Part shown: in pieces, positions 17,154-30,314 of the stretch | Layout of the letters: each line of letters begins with the position of its first letter | Numbering within the stretch: position 1 is the stretch's first letter | The notes under the pieces: model-generated | What the model was told of the DNA's origin: nothing | Seen by the model: only the letters and a program-made list of their open reading frames with translations | The model's database searches: none | Assembly (NCBI GenBank): GCA_913030615.1 | Contig: CAJWCW010000002.1 | Coordinates: forward strand, 1 to 43,275 | From: an uncultured Gammaproteobacteria bacterium | Lineage (GTDB): Bacteria; Pseudomonadota; Gammaproteobacteria; Pseudomonadales; Azotimanducaceae | DNA length: 43,275 bases | Direction of reading: 5' to 3' | Program-made: the position numbers and the translations under genes

Positions 17154-18337
17154 TCGCGATCTATCTCGGCATGGGCGTTGCCTTGCTCGCGACATCCGCT
17201 TGGGTATTTTTTGGCGTTGCGTACTTTCGGCCCCGAGCTCGTTGGTTGGACGATGATGCGCGCAAAGCACTTTATCGGGATCGCTTGAACGAGATCGAGA
17301 CAGAAGTGAAATCCCAGGTAATCGAAACCGTTGATTCGACGGAACTTACGGAAGAATTGGGGGTCGCCTTGTTAGAGGATCTCGAAGGCCAGGATGACGA
17401 TGGTGATGACGGGAGTTCCCGCTTAGTTAGGTTGAGCCTCGCCTTTGTGGTCGTCGCAGCGTCCGTCGCCTTATATCTGCATTGGGGAGATCCGAGCGCC
17501 GTATCCATACGAAATGTCGGGTCGATGGTAACGAACACTAACTCGACGCGTGGCGAACTAAACGAGGCTGTAAGACGATTAAATGTCCGGGTAAAGAAAC
17601 GTCCTCAAGACCGCACGAGCTGGTACTACCTGGCGCTTGCGTATTTTAAGGCCGAGCGGTTCTCGGATGCGACCAAGGCATTTGCTATGGTCCAAGCGCC
17701 GGGCGACGCACCGCTAATTGATGTGGAAGTGCATTGGGCGCAGGCGGCGTTCTTAGCTGCCGGTGGCATTCTCGATACCGATGCACTGCGGATCGTTGAG
17801 AGGATTCAAACGTATCGAACCGATCATCCGTCCGTACTCGAATTATTGACGTTAGATGCAGTTCAACGGCGTCTGCATGAGCGAGTGGTTAATTACAGTG
17901 ATCGGGCGCTCCGACAAGAAATAGTTGGAGTACAGCGAGATTTTTTCGAACGGGCGCTTATTACTGCGAGGTCACAACTTAGTTCTGCACGACCATACCT
18001 GAACGTTGTTGTCGATGTGCGCACGATTCCAAAAGAGCTTTCCTGGCTCCTGGTATATGCGCGTTCGGAGAGCGCGGGACCGCCACTCGCTGTGGTCAAG
18101 AGACCGTTAGATGGTCGGGATTCCTTTAACGTCACGCTTGACGATGCAGTCAGCATGGACCCGTCGCGGCCTATTTCCTCTGTAAACCAGGTATACGTCG
18201 TTGCCCGGGCATCGGTTACGGGTGGCGCCAGCAGGCATCCGGGGGATATGGAGAGGCTAAGCGATATCTTGATACCGGATGGAGCGACCATCCGACTGTC
18301 ATTTGCCGATGACGCGGATGTCGTTGAATCGAAATGA
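17150..18337 (+). CDS. ccmI: Cytochrome c maturation protein CcmI (CycH)
   Basis: Apocytochrome c chaperone of the ligation complex, 395 residues. The N-terminal membrane segment (about 4-26) precedes the cytoplasmic loop with YRDRLNEIETEV, and a second segment (about 88-104, LSLAFVVVAASVALYLHW) leads to the periplasmic TPR domain (about 125-240; LNEAVRRLNVRVKKRPQDRTSWYYLALAY, split). The C-terminal beta domain carries VVDVRTIPKE and LTLDDAVSMDP-like text, which is typical of the CcmI tail. It is the last gene of the operon and starts inside the ccmH stop (ATGA). The N-terminal and TPR-to-tail arrangement fits the gammaproteobacterial type. Confidence 0.92.
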   Translation: MIAIYLGMGVALLATSAWVFFGVAYFRPRARWLDDDARKALYRDRLNEIETEVKSQVIETVDSTELTEELGVALLEDLEGQDDDGDDGSSRLVRLSLAFVVVAASVALYLHWGDPSAVSIRNVGSMVTNTNSTRGELNEAVRRLNVRVKKRPQDRTSWYYLALAYFKAERFSDATKAFAMVQAPGDAPLIDVEVHWAQAAFLAAGGILDTDALRIVERIQTYRTDHPSVLELLTLDAVQRRLHERVVNYSDRALRQEIVGVQRDFFERALITARSQLSSARPYLNVVVDVRTIPKELSWLLVYARSESAGPPLAVVKRPLDGRDSFNVTLDDAVSMDPSRPISSVNQVYVVARASVTGGASRHPGDMERLSDILIPDGATIRLSFADDADVVESK

Positions 18338-18579
18338 GTGTCACTGCGTGCGCATGGACGCACAAACTTGCGATTTGACGAGTGATTTATCGCCCCCCCG
18401 TGAACGCGTGACGAATCATCGCTAACGGGTCGTAGGTAGATATCTCTTAAAAGGTTTTCGTCACGTAAGCTGGCTGTTATATATTTTTAACAATTAGTTA
18501 CGTATTTAAGTTGTTGAAATATATGTATTTCGGCTAAACTACGCTCTGCTGACTAACAGGCACAGTGTTTCATCACTGA
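18338..18579. other. AT-rich spacer between ccmI and smc
   Basis: This 242-bp spacer is clearly richer in A and T than its surroundings in its second half (about 18440-18545). It contains a small hairpin just after ccmI (GTGCG, 6-base loop, CGCAC) without a U-tract, so termination there is doubtful, and the candidate smc promoter listed separately. Confidence 0.5.
18511..18540 (+). promoter_or_regulatory. Candidate smc promoter
   Basis: TTGTTG (18511-18516) and TAAACT (18535-18540) are separated by 18 bp, 40 bp before the smc ATG. A small inverted repeat, GAAATA and TATTTC around tatg (18516-18531), lies between the two boxes. Prediction by eye only. Confidence 0.35.
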
Positions 18580-21500
18580 ATGCGACTTAAAGCGATAAAG
18601 CTTGCTGGTTTTAAATCCTTTGTCGATCCGACAACGGTCAGCCTCCCCGGAAAAACATGTGCCGTCGTCGGCCCGAACGGTTGCGGTAAGTCAAATATCA
18701 TCGACGCAGTACGGTGGGTGATGGGGGAAAGTTCGGCCCGACAACTGCGGGGCGAGGCACTTACGGACGTTATTTTCAATGGCTCTAGTGCTCGGCAACC
18801 GACTGCGATGGCTAGTATCGAATTGTTATTCGACAACAGCGACGCGCGGATTGGTGGTGCCTACGCGTCGTATGGGGAGATAGCGATTCGTCGCGAAGTG
18901 GCGAGGGACGCGCAGTCCACTTATTACTTAAATGGTAGCCGGTGCCGTCGTCGCGACGTCATGGATATGTTTTTAGGTACCGGATTTGGCCCCCGGAGCT
19001 ACTCGATCATCGAACAAGGCATGATTAGCCAGTTGGTGGAAGCCAAGCCGGAAGAGCTAAGAAATTATTTAGAAGAGGCGGCCGGGATTTCTAAATACAG
19101 GGAACGTCGCCGGGAAACGGAAAATCGGATCAAACGCACGGTCGAAAATCTTGATCGTTTAAACGACATTCGCGACGAACTTGACCGGCAACTAGCCCAC
19201 TTAAAACGACAATCACGAAACGCCGAGAAGTACAGGCAATTTAGAGAAGAAGAGGGCACCACCACCGCGGCTTTGCATACGATCAGGCTGAGAGCTCTTG
19301 AGGCGGGTTTGGCCGTGCACGAGGAAAAATTGTCGGCGTTGGAACTCGAGAATGAACGCAATAGGACCGAGCTTCAGAGCCTTGATACGTCGCTTGAAAA
19401 AGCTAGAGCAGAGCAATCCGAGACCACGGACACGTTCAACGACACTCAGGGCAAGTACTACAAGTTGGGTACCGATATTGCACGTCTAGAGGAAGGCATA
19501 CAGTTTAATCAAGAAAGAATTTCCCAGCTGGGCGAGGACCGCAAAGGGGTTGTTGTTCGACAGGCCGAAACCACGACTCAACTCGAGATGGATGACGCCG
19601 AGATCGTGTCTTTGCAGGAAGGTGTCCTAGCCAAGAAACCTGAACTAGAAGCGGTCGAGGTCGATTTTGAACGCGTGAGTTCGGAACTTACCGCCAATGA
19701 ATCTTCGGTAATTGAGTTGCAAAGGTTGTGGGATGAATTTAGCGCGCGTGCGAGTGCAAATGACGCTGAAATCCACGTCCAGGAGAGCCGCGTCGAACAT
19801 TTGGATCAAGTGCTCCTGCGGTTGCGCGCTCGGCGTGATCAGCTTGACACGGACCTTCCGGGCTCGGGCTCCGAGGCTTCCAGTCTCCGCGACCTAGCGG
19901 AGCAAGTGGAGCATGTGCAAGGAACAGTCAACGCGTTGGCGACCGATTTTGAGGCATGCATTGAGGCGTTACGGTTAGCTCGAGACAACGTTGTAGAAAG
20001 AGAACGTTCGCTGGAGGAAGCTCGTATTTCTGTTCAGGCTATGCGCCACGAACTTGCCTCGCTGTCTGCGCTCCAGGACGCCGCACGTGTTGGTGAGGGA
20101 ACCGAAACAGATGAGTGGTTAGTCGGTCATGGTTTGTCTGAGGCGGCGCGGATACGTGATGATCTGAAGGTCACGGCTGGTTGGGAACGGGCCGTGGAGG
20201 TCGCTCTTGGCACGGATTTGATGGCTGTCAGTGTGGATGACATTACAACGTTTGCGGACAAGGTTACCGATCTCGCGGGTGGCGAGGTTACGTTGTACCA
20301 AGCGTCGTCTGTTGACGATCACTCGATCGGTGAACTGCGACCGTTGGCGGCATATGTTGAAGATACGGAAGCCTCTTTGGGTGGTCTTCTCGATGGAATT
20401 TTTGCCGCCGAGTCCATGGAAGACGCGGTATTGGCTCGAACCAAGTTGCGACCGGGGGAAAGCGTAATTTTAGCGAACGGCGTTTGGTTTGGTCGAGACT
20501 GGCTGCGTTTCCGACAAGTCGAAGAATCTGGACAAGGAGTTATCGAACGCGGTCATGCACTTGAGGTGCTGGAACACGAAGTCGAAGATGCTGAAGCCCG
20601 CCTTGCCGAGCTCCAAGAAGATCTCACGTTAATGAAGAACCAAGTTCAATCATTGGAAACGGAGCGCGATGGCTTGCAGACCCGGCAGGCCGAATTATCG
20701 AACAAGCTGTCGAGTGTCAAGACGGATCATGGCGTCAACCGGGTACGTGAGGAGGAAGCTGTGGCGCGCCGGACGCTCAACAAAACAGAACAACGCGAAC
20801 TAGAAAGCCAAATTAAGCAGGAATCTACGAAGCTTGAGGAGACGCGGTTTAATTTGATCAACCTAGTGGCCGAGGCGGATCAACTGCGGGATGAACGTGA
20901 CGAATTAACAAGATCGCGTGATCGGGGGATCGAGCAACTCGAATCGGCCCGTGGCGCGTCAAATTCCGTTAGAGATTCCTACCACACGCTTAGACTCGAA
21001 TATCAGTCGCTCGAATCTTCCTTGCAGGCATGCGAGAACGCGCGTCGTCGATTGTTGACGCAACGTGGGGAACTCGACCAGCGGCTTCAGGACATCGATA
21101 ACAGTTTGTCGGATAACGAACGGCCGTTGCCTACCCTCAAAAAGCAATTAGAGGTGGTTTTATCGGAACGCAAGAATATTGATGGGGAGCTCAGTTCGGT
21201 TCGTGATCGAATGGAAGTCATTGATGGCGAAATTACCATGCAACAGGCAAAGCGTGGGGATACAGATACTCGGATTGAAGAGACCCGGAGGCGATTGGAG
21301 GAATGTCGCATCGATCGTGAAGGCCTGGTGGTAAAACTCGAGAACGTGCGCCAACAACTAGACCAAACAGGGATAACTGCTGAGGACGCCTTGGTCGCCG
21401 TAACCCCAGAGGTTACGGAGGACGAGCTTGTTGCAGCGTTGGAACAAATTGGACGTCGGATAGATCGACTGGGCGCGATCAATCTAGCTGCGATCGAAGA

Positions 21501-22083
21501 ATTTGAGGAACAATCGGAAAGGAAACAGTACCTAGATGAACAACATGCTGATCTTGAGGAAGCGCTTGATACTTTGAACGCAGCGATCAAACGCATAGAT
21601 CGGGAAACAAGATCACGATTCAAGGCGACCTATGACGAAGTTAATGGTCACCTAAAAACTATATTTCCTAAAGTGTTCGGTGGAGGACATGCTCAGTTGG
21701 AGCTGACGGGGGAGGACCTGCTCGATACCGGCATCACACTCATGGCACGACCACCAGGTAAACGTAATGCCAACGTTCACTTGTTATCGGGAGGCGAAAA
21801 AGCAATGACGGCGGTGGCGCTGGTATTTGCAATATTTCAGCTGAATCCGAGTCCGGTGTGTCTTCTCGATGAGGTCGATGCACCGTTGGACGACGCCAAT
21901 GTCGTTCGATTTGCCGATCTTATCGAAGAGATGTCGAGCGAAGTGCAGTTCGTGGTGATCACTCATAATAAGCTAACAATGGAAATGGCGGATCACCTTC
22001 TGGGCGTGACCATGAATGAACCGGGAGTGTCCCGGCTGGTCTCGGTGGATGTAGAACAAGCGGCGGAAATGGCCGTAGGTTAG
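18580..22083 (+). CDS. smc: Chromosome segregation protein SMC
   Basis: ATPase of the SMC-ScpAB condensin, which loads on chromosomal DNA and aids compaction and segregation. The 1167 residues show the full architecture. Walker A GPNGCGKS is at 31-38. LEEAAGISKYRERR leads into the first coiled coil (about 165-500), the hinge is about 505-640, and a second coiled coil reaches about 1000. The signature LLSGGEKAMT is near 1068 and Walker B LLDEVDAPLDD near 1094. The length is as expected. Presence of Smc rather than MukBEF argues against an enteric relative. scpA and scpB are not in the window. It is followed closely by zipA and ligA, the order seen in pseudomonads. Confidence 0.98.
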   Translation: MRLKAIKLAGFKSFVDPTTVSLPGKTCAVVGPNGCGKSNIIDAVRWVMGESSARQLRGEALTDVIFNGSSARQPTAMASIELLFDNSDARIGGAYASYGEIAIRREVARDAQSTYYLNGSRCRRRDVMDMFLGTGFGPRSYSIIEQGMISQLVEAKPEELRNYLEEAAGISKYRERRRETENRIKRTVENLDRLNDIRDELDRQLAHLKRQSRNAEKYRQFREEEGTTTAALHTIRLRALEAGLAVHEEKLSALELENERNRTELQSLDTSLEKARAEQSETTDTFNDTQGKYYKLGTDIARLEEGIQFNQERISQLGEDRKGVVVRQAETTTQLEMDDAEIVSLQEGVLAKKPELEAVEVDFERVSSELTANESSVIELQRLWDEFSARASANDAEIHVQESRVEHLDQVLLRLRARRDQLDTDLPGSGSEASSLRDLAEQVEHVQGTVNALATDFEACIEALRLARDNVVERERSLEEARISVQAMRHELASLSALQDAARVGEGTETDEWLVGHGLSEAARIRDDLKVTAGWERAVEVALGTDLMAVSVDDITTFADKVTDLAGGEVTLYQASSVDDHSIGELRPLAAYVEDTEASLGGLLDGIFAAESMEDAVLARTKLRPGESVILANGVWFGRDWLRFRQVEESGQGVIERGHALEVLEHEVEDAEARLAELQEDLTLMKNQVQSLETERDGLQTRQAELSNKLSSVKTDHGVNRVREEEAVARRTLNKTEQRELESQIKQESTKLEETRFNLINLVAEADQLRDERDELTRSRDRGIEQLESARGASNSVRDSYHTLRLEYQSLESSLQACENARRRLLTQRGELDQRLQDIDNSLSDNERPLPTLKKQLEVVLSERKNIDGELSSVRDRMEVIDGEITMQQAKRGDTDTRIEETRRRLEECRIDREGLVVKLENVRQQLDQTGITAEDALVAVTPEVTEDELVAALEQIGRRIDRLGAINLAAIEEFEEQSERKQYLDEQHADLEEALDTLNAAIKRIDRETRSRFKATYDEVNGHLKTIFPKVFGGGHAQLELTGEDLLDTGITLMARPPGKRNANVHLLSGGEKAMTAVALVFAIFQLNPSPVCLLDEVDAPLDDANVVRFADLIEEMSSEVQFVVITHNKLTMEMADHLLGVTMNEPGVSRLVSVDVEQAAEMAVG

Positions 22084-22114
22084 CCCGGCAATAAATCGGG
22101 CCCGAGGTGCTCTA

Positions 22115-25651
<3,537 letters not shown>

Positions 25652-26739
25652 ATTTTCCTGCATACACGACGCGGTAAATAACGCCTTCCTGGTCGTCTGA
25701 TATGAGGAGGCTTCCGTCTTTGGAAACGAGCACGTCGTTAGGACGCCCTGAGGCTTTTTGTCCATTGAGCCAGATATCGAGAAAAGGCTCGTACGTGAGC
25801 GTTTGATCCGCTTCGATCCGAATAACACTGACGCGGTAGCCGACCTTTTTGGTTCGGTTCCAGGAACCGTGTTCGGCGATGAAAAGTGCGTTCCGGTAGC
25901 TGGGAGGGAAGACTTCCTTGGTGTAGAAGTCCATACCGAGAACCGCGCTGTGCGCCTGGATCCGAACCTTAGGCGGGGTGAAGACACGGTCCCCGATTTC
26001 CTTACCAAATTTGGGATCTAGAACGACTCCAGCGTGTAGGAAAGGATAACCATAGTGCGCCCCCGGGTTCTCAACCACGTTGATTTCTTCATCAGGGACA
26101 TCATCTCCCAGCATGTCGCGACCGTTATCAGAAAACCATAACTGGTGCGTTTTTGGATGCCAGGCCATGCCGACACTATTGCGGACGCCGCGGGCATAGA
26201 GTTCCGACGCACCCGTTCTCGGATCGACTCGTAAAATACTTGCGTATCTTTCATCCTCAGACAGGCAAATATTGCAAGGTGCGCCAACGGGAACGTACAA
26301 GTGGCGGTCCGGACCTACGCTGAGGTACTTCCAGCCGTGATGGCGTTTTTTGGGTAATTGGTCCGAGATGATCTGGGGTTGAGGTTTCTCACGAAAAGTC
26401 GTTTCGATGCTTGGGAAACGTAAGATTCGGTTGAGGGCGCCCACGTAGAGATCGCCGTCGAGAAGGGCGATTCCGCTGGGCATCGTCAGACCGGTTGCAA
26501 ACGTAACAACTTCTGGGTCTGCGTCGGCCGTTGGCGGCGGAACGACGGCGTAAAGTTTGCCGGCACGACGTGTTCCAACAAATAAGAGACCGCTGGCGGT
26601 CTCAGCCATTTGGCGAGCATTGGGCACGTCGTTCGTTAGGATGGAAACTGTAAAGTCGGCGCTATTCGCAGCGATTTCTGTCGCGAGCAAGAGCCAGAAA
26701 AGGTACAAAACCACTTTCATGTAAACAGTGTACGGCCGC

Positions 26740-28809
26740 ATGTTGGTGCACGCACTAAAAGATGAGATTCAGGACGCTTATCGATCCTGGCTGGACGCTC
26801 GCGGATTCAATCCGCGTCGGGGCCAACGGCAAATGATTGCCGATGTTGCGACAGGAATCACCGGCGACGATGGTCGAATTTGCGTGATCGAGGCGGGCAC
26901 AGGAACGGGTAAAACCGCTGCGTACTGCCTAGCCGTAATTCCGGTGGCGCAAGCGGAAGGTAAGAAAATTGTTATCTCAACGGCGACCATTGCGTTGCAG
27001 GAACAAGTACTACTAAAGGATTTACCGGATCTTGCCGCTCACACGACGTTAGATTTCAGTTACGTCCTCGCTAAGGGGAGAAGTCGATACGTTTGCTTGA
27101 AAAGGCTTAACGAAGCGTTGGATATGGATGTGAGTATGGTAATTCCATTGTTCGAGGAACCTCGATCGAATGACGTAAAGATCTATGAGGCAATGGCAAC
27201 AAAGTTTGAACGGGGAAACTGGGATGGTGAGTTGGAGTCGTGGGTGGATCCGATTGATCCGAAGAGTTGGGGCCGTTTAACGACGGATCACCGTGGGTGT
27301 GCGAACAATCGTTGCGACTACTTTCAGAGTTGTCCGTTTTTCCGAGCGAGGGGTGAAATTGACGACGCGGACATAATCGTGGCCAACCATGATTTGGTGC
27401 TGGCCGATTTGAACCTTGGGGGCGGCGTGATTCTTCCGCAGCCCGACGAGACCATCCTAGTGCTCGACGAAGCACATCATCTCCCGCAAAAAACGCAACA
27501 ACATTTCACATTGTCGGCCCGGGTGGGCGCAACGGGCCGTTGGCTCGAACAGTTAAGTACGACGCTGGGAACGATGACACAGCATTTCGGTCGACCGCCT
27601 GAAATGCTCGCGATCGCCCAAAAACTTGCGGTGGATATGCCAGTGGTAGCGGGCCTGCTGACTGAATTGGAGCAGTTGATCGCGAGTCTTTCGTTTTCCA
27701 CACAAAACGATGGAAAAGCGCTGTCCCGGTTTCCTCTAGGCCGCATACCCGAATCAATTGTTGAATTGAGCGAACCGCTGTCTCGATACTTTCTTGATCT
27801 TGGCGACCTACTTGATGCTGGCCATACGCATTTGCAGGAAGTTATGGACGGGAGTCGGAACTGGAAAAACACAGAGCAAGCAGAGGAATGGCTTCCCATC
27901 ATCGGGTTTCATGTCAACCGTGCGTTGCAAACGCACAGCCTGTTTTCAGACTACGCTGGAGCTGAGTTGGGCAATCCGTTGCACGCGCGTTGGGTGTTTC
28001 GTCAGGAGACTGATGCAGGGCTAGATTTGGAGTGCTTATCGGCGCCATTGGATCCAGGCGGAATATTAAGAGAGATTCTCTGGCAAAAGTGCCACGCTGC
28101 CGTCTTAACTTCGGCGACTTTATGTACGATGGGTAGCTTCGAGCGTTTTCTTGAGCAAGTTGGTCTAGGTACCGACGTTCGAAATCGGCGTATCGAAAGT
28201 CCATTCGAATTTGGCCGAATCGCGACGCTTGCGATTCCCCACATGGACTCCGATCCACGCGATGTCGTGCTTCATACGGAAGAGCTGGGGCAAATGATGC
28301 CGCAGTTGCTGGAATCAGAAATCAGCGCCCTCGTCCTGTTTACCTCTTGGCGTCAGATGCAAGCGGTTATCGATGGGCTGGGGAGGTCTGTCCTTAACAA
28401 TTGTCATATTCAGGGACAAGGATCCAAACAGAAACTCTTGACCGAGCACAAAGAGAAGATCGATGAAGGTGGCCCCAGTTATCTATTCGGCCTCGCGAGT
28501 TTTGCCGAAGGCGTCGATCTTCCCGACGACTATTGTCGGCACGTCATTATTGCAAAGCTTCCCTTTTCTGTGCCTGACGATCCCATCGACCAGGCGTTTG
28601 CCGAATGGCTAGTGTCCGAAGGGCGTAACCCCTTTGTTGAAGTGTCTGTGCCCGATGCGACTCTCAAGTTGATACAGGCCTGTGGCCGGCTCATAAGGCA
28701 TGAAGAAGACGGTGGGCGGATTACAATATTGGACCGGAGACTCTTAACCCGTGCCTATGGCCGCTCGATCATTGAATCCCTGCCTCCCTATCGTCGAGTC
28801 GATGCGTAG
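26740..28809 (+). CDS. dinG: ATP-dependent helicase DinG
   Basis: Superfamily 2, XPD-like 5'-3' DNA helicase with an iron-sulfur cluster, acting on R-loops, D-loops and replication-transcription conflicts in E. coli. From ATG 26740 (an in-frame GTG lies at 26728) there are 689 residues. Walker A GTGTGKT is at 53-59. Cluster cysteines lie in RYVCLKR and in RGCANNRCDYFQSC. The DEAH box reads LDEAHHLP, and motifs V-VI read FAEGVDLP and QACGRLIRHEEDGG. The length fits DinG rather than the shorter YoaA. It starts very close to the divergent dehydrogenase gene. Confidence 0.95.
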   Translation: MLVHALKDEIQDAYRSWLDARGFNPRRGQRQMIADVATGITGDDGRICVIEAGTGTGKTAAYCLAVIPVAQAEGKKIVISTATIALQEQVLLKDLPDLAAHTTLDFSYVLAKGRSRYVCLKRLNEALDMDVSMVIPLFEEPRSNDVKIYEAMATKFERGNWDGELESWVDPIDPKSWGRLTTDHRGCANNRCDYFQSCPFFRARGEIDDADIIVANHDLVLADLNLGGGVILPQPDETILVLDEAHHLPQKTQQHFTLSARVGATGRWLEQLSTTLGTMTQHFGRPPEMLAIAQKLAVDMPVVAGLLTELEQLIASLSFSTQNDGKALSRFPLGRIPESIVELSEPLSRYFLDLGDLLDAGHTHLQEVMDGSRNWKNTEQAEEWLPIIGFHVNRALQTHSLFSDYAGAELGNPLHARWVFRQETDAGLDLECLSAPLDPGGILREILWQKCHAAVLTSATLCTMGSFERFLEQVGLGTDVRNRRIESPFEFGRIATLAIPHMDSDPRDVVLHTEELGQMMPQLLESEISALVLFTSWRQMQAVIDGLGRSVLNNCHIQGQGSKQKLLTEHKEKIDEGGPSYLFGLASFAEGVDLPDDYCRHVIIAKLPFSVPDDPIDQAFAEWLVSEGRNPFVEVSVPDATLKLIQACGRLIRHEEDGGRITILDRRLLTRAYGRSIIESLPPYRRVDA

Positions 28810-28878
28810 CCTAAAGTCTTCAATGGATAATCGGCATTCAAAGGTTACGGTTGGTTCAGGTGGAGGGTACATGTCTCA

Positions 28879-29757
28879 TTGCATTTGGGGCGTGGTGCTT
28901 TGAACGTGCTGGAAGAAGTTGATGGTTACCAGATCACGCAATGGGGTCTCGACTGTTATCGACACTTGGACCCCGGGGCCCCGCGAGACTTTCGTCAACT
29001 TGCTGCTTTGTTGGTCGACTATTGGATCGAAAAGGATTTTCGGCGAATTGGAATCGGCGGAGCCCAGGGCGCGGGCAAGAGCACGCTCTGTCGACTAATC
29101 GCGGCTGGGTTCGCGTATGCCGGCGAGAAGGTTGCCATACTGGGTATTGACGACTTTTATTTACCCGCTAATGAGCGTGGCCGGTTGGCGAAGGAGGTGC
29201 ACCCGTTGATGGGTACCCGCGGGCCCCCGGGTACCCATGAGATTGAGGCATTACTCAAGACAATAGACGTGCTAACAGAAGGTGGTTCGACCGAGGTTCC
29301 CGTATTTGATAAGGCTAGGGACGATCGTGTGGGTAGCCGCCGTATCGATGGGCCCGTTAAACGGGTGGTTGTTGAAGGGTGGTGCGTCGGTGCCAGTCCG
29401 ATACTTGGTGCGCCTGAAGACGCGCCTATCAATGAACTTGAACGAGATCACGATCCTCAAGGTGACTGGCGACGAAGCATCAACGATGGGCTTGAGACGA
29501 CGTATCGTGATCTCGTGAATCGTTTCGACCAGCTTCTGTACATTAAAGTACCTCATATGATCGCCGTTCGAAGGTGGCGCTTGGCGCAAGAACAATCGTT
29601 GCCAGCTACTATGCGAAAAGGTGTTGCCGAGATCGATCGATTCGTCGCGCATTACGAACGATTGACGCTGTGGATGATGGAAGACCTACCCTCGAGAGCG
29701 GACCTCGTCGTGCATCTAGGTGAAAACCATGAAGTCACTTCCGTGGTGTTTTGTTAG
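28879..29757 (+). CDS. P-loop kinase, D-glycerate 3-kinase (GLYK)-like
   Basis: A kinase related to plant glycerate 3-kinase and yeast Tda10. Visible motifs are the P-loop GGAQGAGKSTL (about 55-65), IDDFYLPANERGRLAKEVHPL, the substrate-loop motif GTRGPPGTHE, PVFDKARDDR, VVEGWCVGA and the end MRKGVAEIDRFVAHYERLT. In this family the product is usually 3-phosphoglycerate from D-glycerate, but bacterial members are mostly annotated only as kinases. The start is uncertain: TTG 28879 has GGAGGG 11 bases upstream; later TTG or GTG starts (28900, 28906) are possible, and no ATG is available. It has 292 residues and follows dinG by 69 bp. The motif GTRGPPGT is encoded by a near-perfect 30-bp palindrome. 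Confidence 0.85.
   Translation: MHLGRGALNVLEEVDGYQITQWGLDCYRHLDPGAPRDFRQLAALLVDYWIEKDFRRIGIGGAQGAGKSTLCRLIAAGFAYAGEKVAILGIDDFYLPANERGRLAKEVHPLMGTRGPPGTHEIEALLKTIDVLTEGGSTEVPVFDKARDDRVGSRRIDGPVKRVVVEGWCVGASPILGAPEDAPINELERDHDPQGDWRRSINDGLETTYRDLVNRFDQLLYIKVPHMIAVRRWRLAQEQSLPATMRKGVAEIDRFVAHYERLTLWMMEDLPSRADLVVHLGENHEVTSVVFC
29209..29238. repeat. Near-perfect 30-bp palindrome inside the kinase gene
   Basis: Arms ATGGGTACCCG (29209-29219) and CGGGTACCCAT (29228-29238) are exact reverse complements; the central 8 bases add three more pairs with one C/C mismatch. In the mRNA it would form a very GC-rich hairpin. It encodes the conserved motif M-G-T-R-G-P-P-G-T-H, whose own symmetry explains part of it. 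Confidence 0.85.
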
Positions 29758-29993
29758 GTTGAGACTCTCGCTGCCGAGGGCCACAGTTGATCGAAAAGGA
29801 CTCGAGTGAAGGCCCTACGTCGTCAAAAGGCGTTTAACAACAATTCGTGAATTGATCCGACTCCACCGGTAGTAGATCCGATCAGAAAGTCGCTAGGTCG
29901 ACATTGTCCAAACGATCGCCGTAACACGCATTGCTCAACATCCAATAGTTTTCAGCACTTCGATATCTCTGTAGACGCCTGACACGCCATACC
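29758..29993. other. Spacer with no supported gene
   Basis: This 236-bp stretch lies between the kinase (plus) and the CDGSH gene (minus). It holds a short palindrome CAATTC-gt-GAATTG (29841-29854) and a 19-codon minus-strand ORF (29882-29941) without ribosome binding site. I see no RNA gene or clear terminator. Confidence 0.4.
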
Positions 29994-30233
29994 TCACAAA
30001 GAGCTATGCGTACCGTCACAAAGTGGCGCGCCGGCGGTTCGTTTGCAGCCGCAAAAGTACAGCGTTCGGTCTTTATCTGCTTCGTATGCGACGGGCGTGA
30101 ACTCCGTGTCGCTATGCGAGCCGTCGCAGAAAGGTTGGGTTTCGCTCTTTCCGCACGCGCACCAAAAGTACTTTTTACCGGCTGTCACGTCGACAGGGAA
30201 CGGTGCTTTTTGTGCAATATTCGGTTCGGCCAT
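29994..30233 (-). CDS. Double CDGSH iron-sulfur domain protein
   Basis: A 79-residue cytoplasmic protein with two CDGSH-type [2Fe-2S] motifs: CACGKSETQPFCDGSH in the first half and CGCKRTAGAPLCDGTH in the second. Each supplies three cysteines and one histidine, so two clusters are expected in one chain. This is the tandem type of bacterial CDGSH proteins, related to the mitochondrial CISD3/MiNT class rather than the dimeric mitoNEET type, and it has no membrane anchor. The family is linked to electron transfer or cluster donation; the partner here is unknown. It is a lone minus-strand gene between plus-strand neighbours, 81 bp from the start of the hydrolase gene. Confidence 0.95.
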   Translation of the reverse strand: MAEPNIAQKAPFPVDVTAGKKYFWCACGKSETQPFCDGSHSDTEFTPVAYEADKDRTLYFCGCKRTAGAPLCDGTHSSL

Positions 30234-30314
30234 GGCTTATTCCTAGTCTTGTTGCGATAGGTTGCACGCCGTCGTCTTCTCCAATACGTCGTCGCGCGAG
30301 AATTGAGTTTGTTC

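Noticed and set aside
18342-18365. Terminator-like hairpin after ccmI
   Set aside because: Only a 5-bp stem without a run of T; not a convincing intrinsic terminator.
21087-21623. A 178-codon minus-strand ORF opposite smc
   Set aside because: Ser/Arg-rich shadow of the coiled-coil coding sequence.
29882-29941. A 19-codon minus-strand ORF in the spacer before the CDGSH gene
   Set aside because: No ribosome binding site, no leader-core pattern of a modified peptide and no maturation genes nearby; likely chance.
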